DNA of 64,000 nt from Meandrina meandrites (taxonomy: Eukaryota; Cnidaria; Anthozoa; Scleractinia; Meandrinidae). The stretch is taken from contig OY855905.1 of NCBI GenBank assembly GCA_963693305.1, forward strand, positions 42,041,895-42,105,894, read 5' to 3'. Positions 21,426-32,889 of this stretch are shown in pieces. Position numbers and translations under genes: made by a program. How positions within the stretch are numbered: the stretch's first letter is position 1; every line of letters begins with the position of its first letter. Under the pieces are notes generated by a model. That model did not search any database, was not told the origin of the DNA, and was given only the letters and a program-made list of their open reading frames with translations.

Positions 21426-22318
21426 GTAGGAACATTTCTTTATTATCAATAATTCTAACTGTAAATTCACACACAGTTCCACTGGGTTTTTGAGGGTATG
21501 GGTTGCACTTGACCGAAATCGGAAAGAAGAAATTTTAGCCAAACTGAGTGGGGTCGCACTTGTGAGAGCTATGGGTTAGTGGTCTGACACATTGAGAACC
21601 GAAGTTGACAAGATACTAGATACTGGAGATCAGAAAATACGTGTTTACTCAGGTTTTTCTGAAGACGTTCAGGACTGATGGAAATCTGGTAAGGCGAAAT
21701 ATAAACATGCTTCCTGTTTATAACACCGAGGTCGATCCATAACGAAAGAGGGCAGAATGAAAACTTCACGCGCTTGTTCGTACTGATCATGTTGTTTTAC
21801 TGACAAGCGTGGACAGTTACCGCTGTGATTGCTACTGCTTAGCTCGAGTTTTCGAAAATCTGCCTGCCCCACCCAAGCACTACGGCGTCTTTGATGTCTT
21901 TGTCGATTTGTAAAGTTTTTGCCAACCAGAAAACCTTGGGTCGCACTAGGCAAAGTGCTCCGATGACAGATTTTTACCGAAAAGTAAACAAATTCTGGCA
22001 AAACTTTCCCAAGTACGATTTGTGGTGAATCAAAAGTACTAGGTATTTAATTACTTGAAGATTCTTCAAACTCTCTCTCTATTTCTCTTACCACTTCAAG
22101 ACGACATTAAATGCGGAACCGAAAAAAAAATTAACACAAAACAAACGAACATGGCGGGCGCTTAAAGCCGTACTTCTATTTAACAATTAGTTTATAAGCT
22201 CGAGTTTTTTAAAGAAGGCGAACTGTAAATAAATCTACTTGATGTTCAATACTAATACAGGCTCTCGTTCTTATTGAATAATGCCCGGGAATAATGATAT
22301 AAATGGGGATATGGATAA

Positions 22319-23532
22319 TGCACTAGTCAATTGAAACCCCCACCCCCCGACCCCCGGGGCAGGGCGGGGAATTTAACATTTATGTAGTGTTAAACTTGGC
22401 CATTTCCCCCGGTCATCGGGGAAACATTCGTTGTTAAAACCCCCGTCACCATGGCCCCGGTATTTTTTGGTCGCTTCACAGTAAAAACACAAAACAGATT
22501 TTGTCCTTTTTTAGATATTTCCCAAGTAGATTTAATATTCTCAAGTAGATTATAAGTCATGCATAGTTTCTTACTGACATTTTTCAATCAACGTCCACTG
22601 TCCAGCAGAGAACTGCGATGTTGTCGCTCTTGCTGTGCTTGAAGAATTATACAAACTTGGACTGCTAGGCTTTTATATGACAAAAGCTGTTGGGATTGCG
22701 ACTCACATATAGGAACAGAAACAATATAAACGTGTATCATTTTTAAATATATAAAACAGGAACATGCACAAAAATAAAAACATACCTGCATCTATTTTTG
22801 TAGGCTCTACTGCCTGCGATTTTGTTTCCTCGCTTGCATCTTCTTTCTTTCCGAGCAAGACAACTTTAATTTTTGCCCTATCTTCGAGCTCTGTTTCATC
22901 GGTTACATCAAGCCACTCACTCCACGACTCGTCGTACCGTTGCAAAACAACAGTTCCTTCCCCTTCAGGAATACTAAAATCTCCCCGGACTACGTGACTT
23001 AACTCAGTCAAAGTTTCATCATTTACATCTTTTACCTTCCGCTGTTCTCTAAACTGAAAAAGAATCTGTAAATATACAAAACAAACATGTATCTCAGAAT
23101 TGGAATTGCTATTGTGTAATTTGCATTATAAAATAGTTCGAAAATCTACGTAATTCAAATAAATTCTCGATTATAGAACATTAAATTCTCACAGAAGAGC
23201 AATATATAGACAGGATGGCCCGTTTTAATTAAAGATTCAGAAGAATGAAGCGTGTAAATACCTTTCTCGCACCGTCCGCCATCTTCTTTCACATGGAGGA
23301 GAGTCGGAGAGACTAGGACCCAGTCCTCAACATGAAGCGACCGAGCTACCCAGACTTCCGGTGCAGCGTTAAATCCCCGCTAAAATGCCCCGCTTAAAAA
23401 CGGCAGGTGTTAAATTCCCCGACTCCCGGTGATTTCACGCTGTTAAATACGCGTTAAATCACCGGTATGGCCGCGTTAATTCCCCGCCCTTCCCCGGGGG
23501 TCGGGGGGTGGGGGTTTCAATTGACTAGTGCA
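22319..23532. mobile_element. 1.2-kb TIR element with TAA target duplication carrying a gene
   Basis: Both ends begin TGCACTAGTCAATTGAAACC and continue near-identically for about 54 bp through a C-rich tract. TAA flanks each end, as in PIF/Harbinger-type insertions. No transposase; the interior holds the PB1-like gene. Confidence 0.85.
22584..23282 (-). CDS. Small PB1/ubiquitin-fold-like protein carried in a TIR element
   Basis: Three exons join in frame: 23262-23282 (MADGARK), 22786-23065, and 22584-22597 (stop TGA), giving 104 residues. Splice sites are canonical (GTATTT/TTTACAG, GTATGT/GGACAG). The middle exon reads FREQRKVKDV, then a helix, then VVLQRYDESWSEWLDV and DRAKIKVVLLG, the pattern of PB1-like adaptor domains, followed by an acidic tail. 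PB1 domains mediate protein pairing in the cytosol. The start codon is 251 bp inside the right end of the element. Function unknown; domain call is by pattern only. Confidence 0.65.
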
Positions 23533-24139
23533 TAATTGATAACTGCCGTGCATTGGCTTCCGGTGTGCACCTTTGCATTTCATTCAAGATTTATTGAAAG
23601 TCTTGAAACCTTCATTTGCTCGAAACTGAAACGAAGAGCCGAGTTTTTTGTTATTAAATGACAATCAAAAGATTGTCAATAAGTAGAAATTTACAAAACA
23701 CCCAACGAATCTCTCGCAAGGAAGAAACTTTGAATTCGTTTTCTTTTTTGGCGATTTTTGCCTTTCCTTATTGATGCATTGTTTTAGCTCATCATTTGAC
23801 CGTCCTTCGATAGAGACGGTAAAAGTCTGTTTGCTTGCGAACCATTCTAAAATTTATTTACAGACTTTCTATACCTTGAAGCACGGAACATGTTTTTTGT
23901 TTCTTAATTAACGACAAAATATGCTGAATATTTGTCTTTGGCATGAAGTCTAAATTCTATTTTTCTTTTTTCGTGACTTAACAAGCTCAACATTAATTCT
24001 ATATAATTCAATGATTCAGCAGTTTACTTCACTCAGAAGTGTGGGTTTTAGACACATCTCACTATCTACTTCAGTGCAGAAATGGGTCTCCAGACGGTAG
24101 TTAATGTCTGATAAATAGTATATGCACTGAAATGAATGA

Positions 24140-24345
24140 GATCATGATGATCCTCGCAGTGTGAAGGCATTTTATATATTCACTATGTCACCTACTCCAT
24201 ATACGGGACATAAGGACCCACAACTGACCTGCTCCCAAGCTATCAAGCCTTCATAGCTCCGTTGGTAGAGCATCGCACCGGTATCGCGGAGGTCATGGTT
24301 TCGAATCCCTTTGTGGCCTTGAATTTTTTTATCAGTCTTTCATAT
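24140..24345 (+). repeat. tRNA-derived SINE
   Basis: TAGCTCCGTTGGTAGAGC (A box) and GGTTTCGAATCC (B box with one extra T) are correctly spaced at 24256-24310 and followed by a T-rich tail. The extra T and mismatched stems argue against a functional tRNA. Confidence 0.75.
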
Positions 24346-24456
24346 ATTCACTCTGAGACCTCAATTTTACACTCAGAATTAATAGCTGCTTGCACACAGT
24401 TTTTTTTTTTATATTGAAGCAGCTTATATCTACGGTTACTGTTTTTCATCTTTCAG

Positions 24457-24849
24457 TTTTAACGTTCTTGTCCTCGGTAAAAGGACAATGCAGTTCAAGT
24501 GGCATCACCCTTACTGGGTCGTCTGGGAATTTTTCAAGTCCAAACTACCCGTCCAACTACCCTGACCGTGAGACGTGTAGGTGGATTATAACTGCTCCAC
24601 AAGGCCACTTAGTGCGGCTGAGTTTTCAGGCATTCGAATTGGAAAGCTGTGTGATCTCGTCACCAACATGCAGCTGTGACCACTTTGAGGTTAGGGATGG
24701 AACAGTAGCTAGCTCTGAACTACTGGGAAGATATGGTGGAAACGAACATCCCGCTGCAGTTCTATCATCTGGGCGAAACATGTGGATAGAGTTTGACACA
24801 GATTTTACAGATAACGAGAGAGGATTTTTTGCAACATACACTGCTATTG
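24457..24849 (+). CDS. CUB gene exon 2: CUB domain 1
   Basis: Acceptor CATCTTTCAG, donor GTATGA. It encodes GNFSSPNYPSNYPDRETCRW, CDHFEVRDG and NMWIEFDTDFTDNERGF, diagnostic of CUB, with conserved Cys residues and acidic calcium-site residues. It is intact. Confidence 0.9.
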
Positions 24850-24930
24850 GTATGAAGTTCCCCAATATCCGTATGGCCAATTTAAGTTTTACATTATAAA
24901 ATATTTTCAGCGTTAAACTGGTTTAAGTCA

Positions 24931-25165
24931 GAGCAGGGGTGGTGCAGTGGTGAGGGCGCTCGCCTTCCACCAATGTGGCCCAGGTTTAATTTCCGGAGTC
25001 GCCGTCATATGTGGGTTGAGTTTATTGTTGTTTCGCATCGTTGCTTCTAGGGTTTTCCTCGGTTTCTCTTGTTTTCCTCACTCCACAAAAACCAACACTT
25101 CCAAATTTCAATTCGATCGGGAATACACGGCCCAACAAGCTTCTAGCTTTAAATATCACCGCGTC
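24931..25165 (+). repeat. tRNA-derived SINE, second family
   Basis: GGTGGTGCAGTGGTGAGGGC and GGTTTAATTTCC are A- and B-box like; the tail (TGTGGGTTGAGTTTATTG, TTTTCCTCACTCC, AATACACGGCCCAACAAGCT) is shared by common coral retroposons. It lies in the CUB gene intron. Confidence 0.7.
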
Positions 25166-25824
25166 TAAACAAACGCAATTCAGTTCTTTTTTTTCTGAAT
25201 CTAGCTCGCAGACTATGCCAATAAAATGTGCAGCTCAGCTGACTCGCTTGCTCGCTTGCTTGCTCGCTTGCGCAAATCCGCACTTTTATCTAAAAGGAAC
25301 AAAACTCACCGGAATTTACTAGCAAATACTCCATGAGTAAAAGCCGCATTTTACAGAAATACAGTTTTAGTTTTAGTGAATCAACACTGTCTGACAATAC
25401 GTTTTATGTAGACTTTCAGTAAAACGAAGTGCAGTTATATCACGCTGCTGCTAACAGTTTTAGCAAACTTCAATAAAGAATTTTTGTTTGATTAATGTTC
25501 CCTACTTCAGTAATTTGTCAGTTGTTGTTTATTTAAGGGCCTTGGTGATATCACCAGAATTTGCTTCTAAATGAGTGATCTTGATTAATAAATGAAGGTG
25601 TCTATTTATCTTGGCCTGGAAGAAATATGTACCAGGGTATCAGTAACAAGTATTTGGGGTGTCTTACAGGGTCACACACTTTTCCTGACAAACACAAACT
25701 TACTCTCTCCAGAATGAAAATAAAGTACGCTCACCATTTCAAAGAGAGATAAATATCATTTTATTATTGCTGTTATCGTTGTTATTGTTTCTTGCCATAA
25801 ACGTTTTCCTCTATTTTTTATCAG

Positions 25825-25848
25825 ATGCAAGTCAAGGTCCAAATAATG
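25825..25848 (+). CDS. Candidate 24-nt micro-exon (linker)
   Basis: Preceded by CTATTTTTTATCAG and followed by GTAAAG. It encodes DASQGPNN in phase 1-1, so inclusion or skipping keeps frame. Confidence 0.45.
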
Positions 25849-26009
25849 GTAAAGTGAGTGGTTAAGAAGACCAGTGAAACGGGTCGGAACGTCGATTTAA
25901 AGCTAATTTTAACCTCGATAAGTAGACAACTTTATATTTTTGGATATTATTTGGTGCGATTTTGTCATGTGATAAACCTTTTGCATTGTTCTTTTCGTTT
26001 TTATTTCAG

Positions 26010-26470
26010 CTGCAAGTGAATGCCCGACAAACGGAATGTTGAGTGGTGCAAAGGGCAGCTTTATCAGTCCCGGATTTCCTTTGACCTACCCAGTCAGTGT
26101 CACGTGCACATGGATAATAGAAGTTCGTGAAGGTCATCTTGTGGAACTAACATTTCCTACTTTTCAACTGGAGACTTCCGCCACTTCATCATTCTGCACG
26201 TGCGACCATGTTGCAGTAAGAGATGGCCAAGATGGAAATTCGCGTGAATTAAAAGAGCTTTGTGGAGATAACGTATCACCCACAGAACGCATACGATCCA
26301 CAGGTCGATATATGTGGGTAGAATTCGTTAGAGAAGGAATATTAGCGAAATAAAAATTGAATAATAATAATATTCCTTCTCAAATGTTTTACAAAACATT
26401 TTGTTATTAGAATTCGTTAGTGACTCCAAAACAGTAGGGAATGGATTCGATGCGTTGTTCAAAGCTGTTC
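26010..26470 (+). pseudogene. CUB domain 2 exon, interrupted by insertion
   Basis: Acceptor TTATTTCAG, donor GTAAGT. Without the 76-bp insert at 26332-26407 plus one 13-bp duplicate the exon is 372 nt and encodes a normal CUB (SPGFPLTYPVSVTCTW, CDHVAVRDG, FKAV). With the insert the frame ends at TAA (26351-26353). Confidence 0.85.
26332..26407. mobile_element. 76-bp double-hairpin insertion inside the CUB2 exon
   Basis: Arms AGAAGGAATATTA and TAATATTCCTTCT form hairpin one; AAATGTTTT/AAAACATTT forms hairpin two. TAGAATTCGTTAG is duplicated at 26319-26331 and 26408-26420. Confidence 0.85.
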
Positions 26471-26702
26471 GTAAGTATTCAGGATGAAAGCCTTCATAAT
26501 GGTTGTTTGTTTTATTTCCTTTGAGTGATTTAGCCTAACAAATTGTGTGCGCGATATTATCCTCAAGTGATTCCAATTGGTGCATTCAAACGTCCTTTTT
26601 ATATTGTCACAACAAAATCTTTCTTTTGTTTGTTTGTTTTTTTATACCATTTCAGCATCAGATATAATTAAGTTGCCTTTTTTGTTTTCTTTTGCTTTTC
26701 AG

Positions 26703-27071
26703 CTGCGAGTGAATGTCCGGCAAATGGTGTATTGCGTGGTACAAATGGCGTATTCACCAGTCCAGGATTTCCTTCCGCCTATCCAAACAGTGTCACGTGC
26801 ACATGGATAATAGAAGTCCCTAAAAATAATCATGTAGAGCTAATGTTTGATACCTTTCTACTGGCCATGGAGAGTTGTGGCTTATGGTGTTCGTGTGATG
26901 ACCATGTGCAAGTGAGAGATGGCCGAAGTGCAAGCTCGAGCAAATTAAAGACGATTTGTGGAGACGACAAACCCCGAGCAATACGATCCTCTGGCCGATA
27001 TCTGTGGGTGGAGTTCGACAGTGCCTCAAGAACAACAAACAGTGGATTTTATGCATCTTTCAAAGCTGTCC
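26703..27071 (+). CDS. CUB gene exon: CUB domain 3
   Basis: 369 nt, phase 1-1, acceptor TTGCTTTTCAG, donor GTGAGT. It encodes SPGFPSAYPNSVTCTWIIEV, CDDHVQVRDG and LWVEFDSASRTTNSGFYASF. It is intact. Confidence 0.88.
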
Positions 27072-27374
27072 GTGAGTAAATCGCAGGTCGACCTGTGATG
27101 AAAATACTTTGCTGGTGTTCATAAAATAATTTTCTTTCTTCTACCTCTTCTTTAAACCTCTTAAGATTAAACTCATAACACTGCCCCGACTCCTCAATAC
27201 AATAACGCATAACGCTCTAGACACAGGTACACGTTGCGGAGCCAGGGAGGGCGAGAATTCAACACAAGGGCGGGCACGCACACGATCTTTTTCTTTTGTT
27301 TTCCTCTCCATGCGTTGTTCATGTGTTATGTTTGTTGCCGCTGTGCGTTTTTTATTTCTTGTTTTTTTCTTCCT

Positions 27375-27406
27375 CCCCCCCTCCTCCCCCCCCCCCCCCC
27401 CCCCCA
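27375..27406. repeat. Poly-C tract
   Basis: Homopolymer C run in the CUB3-CUB4 intron. Confidence 0.9.
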
Positions 27407-27643
27407 AGAAGCTAATAAGTGCTTCCCATTTATTATTTTGCTCAATATTCGTCCATTGCATGCATTATGTTATTAAAACCCGCGTTGCCTGGAGCCCGCG
27501 TTCATTTCGTAACAACGACACCAAATGCTTTCTAGGTAATGTTTTGAAACAATTCAAATAACAAAATTCTCGCACCCCATGCTCTTGACATAGCTGACAA
27601 CTATCTAATCATTATTTCACTAAGTTTCGCATTTGCCGACATT

Positions 27644-28000
27644 TACAGTAAAACCCCGCTTACTCGAACTCGCAAGGGACACGAAAAATAGTTCAAGTTA
27701 GCGGGGTTGGTGTTTAATTTCAAAATCTTTCGTTAATGATTAATAAGATTCTGTATTCATTCAACAATGTTTCATTAAGCTTGGGAATTTTATTTTGTCA
27801 TGTTGCTATCAATGAAGATTTAGATTTACACAGGTGAAAAAGCACTGGACTGGCACTTTGAGGTTTCCCGAGCAACATTTTTTAATTCGAGTTAATTCGA
27901 GTTATCGGGGGTAGATTTGAGCCAAGAGAAAGCTAAATTAGTTCGAGTTAGCGGGGAGTTTGAGTGAACTGAGTTCAAGTTAGCGGGGTTGCATGAGTAA
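27644..28000. mobile_element. Pogo/Tigger-like non-autonomous element
   Basis: It begins TACAGTAAAACCCCGCTTAC with TCGAACTCG, the usual form of Tigger-type ends, and inverted AGTTAGCGGGG motifs recur to about 27990. The right end is degraded. Confidence 0.6.
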
Positions 28001-28639
28001 TCAAATGGTGAAATTAGGAAATAATTTCACGCGCGTTTTGTCAAAATTCTTCAGGCGAGGGAAATTATTAGAATTTTGACAAAACACAAGTTAAATTTTT
28101 TTACTTGCTTGTCGTATCGAAAAATCCAAGCTTTGAAAATATCAATGCATACATTTCGGCTAAAGTTGGCAATTTTCAGAATTTGTCGAATCAAACCGAA
28201 AAAATCGTTCTTGCTGTTTATAAAATGTTTCAAAGTTGAGTATTGTTGAATACTCATTACATTATTGGCTATAATGCGTCATGAATGAACTGAAAACAGC
28301 GACCGTGTGCAAAACGCTAAAAAATCCGGTCGATCCTATTCGTGTAACTGGCTGGCTTCGTGTTTTAAAGGCGTTTTGACGTTTTGAAATGTAAATTATC
28401 GCTCAAAGTTTATTACAGGACCAAAGCAAACTGGCCTGGATGAAATTTAAGCGAAAACGTCCATCTTGACATTGAGACGTGGCAAACGTTGCCATGGCAA
28501 TTTTGTAATTTCACATGTGAAATTATGAATTAACGCTAAAATTTTGCGCCAAAATTAAGGGGTAATTTGTCACCCATGATATTACTAGCGCTGATTGGTT
28601 AAAACGAGCTGTATTTATTTAAAATACTTGCCATATTTG

Positions 28640-28745
28640 GGAGAGAGTAGTATTTCAAGGGTTTGACTTTCCATATTTGGAAGAGAGTAGTATTTCAAGG
28701 GCTTGAAATACTACTGTCTTCCAAATATGGCAAGTGCCAGCAAGA
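28640..28745. mobile_element. Palindrome with internal tandem copy
   Basis: ACTTGCCATATTTGG, GAGAGTAGTATTTCAAG occurs twice in tandem, then inverted (CTTGAAATACTACT, CCAAATATGGCAAGT). Confidence 0.65.
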
Positions 28746-29004
28746 CAAACAAGATGGGGGACAATTCAATCGTTTAGGGGGTGGACATGTGGACATTTCA
28801 ATGGGATTAGCCGTCAAAGTGCACAAAAAAAACTAGGAATATGGAAAGCAAATTACTTTTGTGTGGTGTAACTGAGCTGAAAAGAGGACTTTGTTGCTTA
28901 AACGTTCAAAACGGAAGCTTTAATGACATCTGTTAATGAGCAACGATCGTCGTAAGTTTTAATTACTCGGGTAGGATTAGATATTTGCCTTGTATTATAA
29001 ACAA

Positions 29005-29166
29005 ATAATAGCACGGGTTGTACGTAGTATTTGGAAATAGTACCGGCTTGTAATATTCAAAATTGTCAAAATATCACTCGCCCAAGCGGCTCGTGATATT
29101 TTGGACAATTTTGAAATATTACTCGCCGCATTATTTCCAAATACTACTACAACTCGTGCTATTACC
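29005..29166. mobile_element. Palindromic MITE
   Basis: AATAGCACGGGTTGTACGTA at the left and its inverse at 29145-29163 bracket inverted CAAAATTGTCAAAATATCAC arms. Confidence 0.65.
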
Positions 29167-30299
29167 TAAACTAATTTCATCTTCGCCAAGTTCAGTTACG
29201 CATTGGTCAGCGGAATTACAAACAAAAGTCTATGATCCATTGGCAGCGGAATTACAAACAAAAGTCTATGACCCACTGACTAACCGTGTGAGTGAATTCG
29301 CTTGTCTACTTAACTCCTATTTTGAATTCTGCAAAATTAATAGTCGTAACAATGGCAAAGAAGAATAATTTTGTGCTGCATGCCATCGCCTTTTCCACAT
29401 AATCGACTTCAGCAACAGAAAAGTTTGAACGTTGTCCTGTAATGTAAAAATATCTAACGCAAACCAAAGCACTTTCTTGTCAAAACCTCTTCGAAAACTC
29501 AAGAGTATGTAACTTCATGGCTTGTGAGAACTGTGTTTTAATTATAATTATGCAGTAGTTTTATTTCTCCATTCGTTTATCGAAATAGTAGCAGTAGAAG
29601 TTACAACAATAGCCATCGAGGGTTTATTTTTTATATAATTTAGTGTGACACTTAATTACATGATGCACTATGGGGAGATTAGATTTTTTTACGCCGTAGG
29701 AATTCAACGGAATTATTGTCACCACTAACTATAATGGCGGTGTGCCATGATACAAGATGTTTCCGTCGCAGTTTTGTTTTTCAGTGCCTGTGAGCTTTTA
29801 AAATAAAACACTTGTACTTCCTTACCGTTTGATTGCAAAGCTCTACGATATAAAACTAGGGTCGGTTTACAAAGCTATCGTGCTAATCTGGTATTAGTGT
29901 CGTCTTGCTACCGGTGCTTGTTTGTTTGTTATAATTTAAAAATAAACCTGCTGTTATAACGATTTTTTTACCTTGACGTAAAACGTACTCATGTAAAATT
30001 GTGGAGCAGGAAGACGACCGCAATTTTTTTATTAGTCATTTTCCAGGAACAAGGTCCCTAGATTTAGTTTTCATTAATACTACGAAATCTACGAAACTTC
30101 CTCGAGGTAGCTCCTTGTTTTTGTATGGGGTAATGGTTTTTTCCTTCAATTAATTGATCTGATTATTGAAAAGAATAAAGCGCTACATTGCGCAATAATG
30201 AACGAAAGGCCCCAATGTAGCAGGGTCTTTGACCACGTACACAGTTGTACAGCAAAGAAACTTTTCGCATTTCTTTCATTCTTTTCGTTTGTTTTGCAG

Positions 30300-30628
30300 C
30301 TGCGAGTGAATGCCCGAAAAACGTATCCATTAAACTACCCAAATGACGTCACCTGCACTTGGATAATAGAGGTTCCGGAAAATCACATTGTGGAAGTAAC
30401 ATTTGAAACTTTTGAACTGGAGGAATGTTTCCTTTTGTCGTTGCCAGTGTGCAGGTGTGGCTATGTTGAAGTCAGAGATGGGAAGGATGGAAATTCGAAT
30501 ACGTTAGAGAAGCTTTGTGGAGGCAGCGAACGTTACTCGCTGAAATCTACTCAGCGATATATGTGGGTGAAGTTCGAAAGCGACTCGAATACACCGCGCA
30601 AAGGGTTTAATGCAACGTTCAAAGCTAG
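30300..30628 (+). pseudogene. CUB domain 4 exon with frameshifting deletion
   Basis: The start matches the other CUB exons (acceptor GTTTTGCAG, ASECPKN), then the region corresponding to the first loop up to SPGF is missing and the domain resumes out of frame at YPLNYPNDVTCTW. Length is 329 nt versus 369-372. In the frame inherited from CUB3 a TGA appears within 16 codons. Donor GTAAGT is kept. Confidence 0.8.
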
Positions 30629-32815
30629 TAAGTGAAAAACGCAAACTGTAAAGTGAAGTTAGAGTAAGGTTGTTATTGTGGCAGGATAGAAAAACTGAAG
30701 TTTCTTTTTTTGCCGTTAATGGCTAGCAACAACATGTTTCTACTGTGTCGATGCTACAAAACGGAACATATCGTTAGAATAATTAACGAATTGCGGAAGG
30801 CATGACAGCCTTTTAATTAGTGAGATCCGGAGCAAGAAGTCTGGCCTCGAGTCATGGCTATTGTCGTTATGTTACGCTCTAGGGGCCCCGAACTCTTTCT
30901 ATCTAAGCACAAAAATAATGACAACATAATATCTCTCTTTCTAGTGGCTTCATGCTGGAGTTCGGCGCCGGCACTGATAAGCTAGTCACCTGTCTCCTAA
31001 AATCTACAAGTGGCGAACAAACCCATCATTAACGTATTAATTCAGTAAGGCCTGGCTAAACAAGGAAATTGAACATTGTTCCTTGTCACCAGTTGCCGCC
31101 ATTTCTGATAGCATGTGTTGAACGGCTGAAACTTTGGCCAATCGACAACGAAAAGCAAAACACGCTTGTTCCTCATACAGAGAAGGTCAACACTTTCTCG
31201 TGCGTCTTACTGCATGGAGAAAGGGCTTGAGGCAAGAAAACAACCACAGGCTCAATATTGATGCCAACACAACACTTTATTCTGTAAACATCTGTATGGT
31301 ATAAAGATGGTGCAACAGCTTATGTCAACGCCCGGTCATGTAATAATCTAAATATATTGCACCACCCCTTTTACATACAGTAGGGACACTAAAGATCTCG
31401 TTTTTAAATTTTTCGCTTGTACACACTCACTTTTTTATGAACCAGTTTTACATGAACGTCGTGGCTGAGATTTGCCCCACAATTTAAGAAAATGTATGGG
31501 CTAAAATAATTAGAACATCCTCAGCCTCAGCCAAATTTTAGTTCTTATAAAAAAAAAGAGTCGGTGTAACCCCTTATCCGGCCCTTGGGTCTATTTAAGA
31601 TAACTGAATGGTCCTTTTAAATACATTCATCCCTGCCCTTATGTTTACTCCAGCTCGTGGAATTCCTACATTTTTCAATTTACATACAGCCAGAATAAAG
31701 GTTGCCTTTTCCGGCGTAGCCTCCCTGTCTTTTCCACTATAGGGAGTACCCCCCCCCCCCTTCCCCGGAATCTCCATAACTCTCAAACACTCCTCCACTC
31801 CACCACATCGTCGTTATTATTCCATTTCATATCCTAATTTATCCTTTTATTGCAATAGCGTCCCCAATTAGCAGTAATACCAAAACTAGTTGACACTTAA
31901 ATAAAGTTGTTTTTTTTTTTCACAAAAAGTTTGTTTATTTACACTTAACTTCACTCATACTCGTTTACATTTGGGAGTTCTCAAAACAGCTGTACATGTG
32001 TTCCTATTGGAGGAAGGGGGGAATTGAAGTGAAGCAGTAGAATGAATATTAAATATTTCGTTAAAATCGTAAAGGAATATTGATCTTTCTTCTGGCCTGC
32101 AAAAAATGAACAATGAATATCAAGCCGAAAATAGTAAAATATTCGAACGAATCAAAAGACACTTACAAAAGAAATCAAGGCCAACACATATGATATATAT
32201 GCCTCACAAAGTGAACTTAACAACTTTTCATGCAGACATTTAGGTCTCTTCCGTCTATTTTTGTGTTCGTTAGCTGATTAGCTGTGCAAAGTCACCACCC
32301 GCCCCCTCCCCTCTTTGCCCATTGCTTTGTTTAACCAATAATATAACCCTCGGGTGTTCTGCGCAAAACGGGATGGTCCTGCTTGATATTTAGCCCTCTT
32401 TTACAGTTTTTTATCGTAAGCACCATGCGTTTAGCTAGAAATGTAAATACTAAACTTTGCGTAGATTTAGAACAATCGATCTAGAGGGAATGATTTTCGT
32501 GAGCCATCCTATTCTTTTCTAATTCTAACCATACTTTTATCTTCTTGATTTATCATTACCTGCGGTTGGGGCTTTGCTATTTGTGTCTAATCGTACATTT
32601 TTGGTAATCTTAGCATACACACCAAGCATTTTTAATTTGGTCGAACCATAGTTCGTGTTTTGGACTAGATTTAACGTTGTAGTCGAGCCAAATTAGACTA
32701 GCCTGATATGCCGCCAAAACGTATTAAAACAGAGTTACAATTAAGAATAACTCGTACTCTAATTTGGCCAAAAAATTCTCAGAAAATCAGAACAGTAGGC
32801 AAGGCTTCTGGTTGG
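30629..32815. other. Intergenic region between convergent genes
   Basis: No exon or terminal CUB-gene sequence is recognisable. It holds a poly-C tract near 31750 and unclassified sequence. Confidence 0.5.
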
Positions 32816-32821
32816 TTTATT
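32816..32821 (-). terminator. Polyadenylation signal of the PAN/fibrinogen-like gene
   Basis: AATAAA on the minus strand, about 70 bp after the stop codon at 32890. Confidence 0.65.
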
Positions 32822-32889
32822 GCAAATTTGGGTACGGTTAGACCAAATGTACCGTGATGTAGCCCCTTTTATACTGGGTCAGTATTTTT

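Larger units (their letters stand above)
21380..30628 (+). pseudogene. Secreted CUB-repeat gene (four CUB exons), apparently decayed
   Basis: Exons 21380-21425 (signal peptide start), 24457-24849 (signal end plus CUB1), 25825-25848 (24-nt micro-exon), 26010-26470 (CUB2, interrupted), 26703-27071 (CUB3) and 30300-30628 (CUB4). Exon 1 joins exon 2 as MGTKYGCSPVVYLAF plus VLTFLSSVKGQC, a convincing leader. CUB domains are extracellular binding modules. All introns are phase 1, so each CUB exon is a symmetric module. CUB2-4 share acceptor-side sequence and the start ASECP, showing tandem exon duplication. CUB2 has a 76-bp insertion introducing a stop; CUB4 has a net loss of about 40 nt that shifts the frame. 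No terminal exon is visible after 30628. Exons 1-2 could still make a one-CUB protein by reading past the donor at 24849 to the stop at 24897. Confidence 0.75.

Noticed and set aside
24251..24315. Functional tRNA gene
   Set aside because: A and B boxes are present but the B box has an extra base and the stems do not pair well; the T-rich tail fits a SINE.
26319..26420. The CUB2 insertion acting as a new intron
   Set aside because: The possible GTAG donor and TTATTAG acceptor would remove four bases too many and shift the frame; no other pair restores it.
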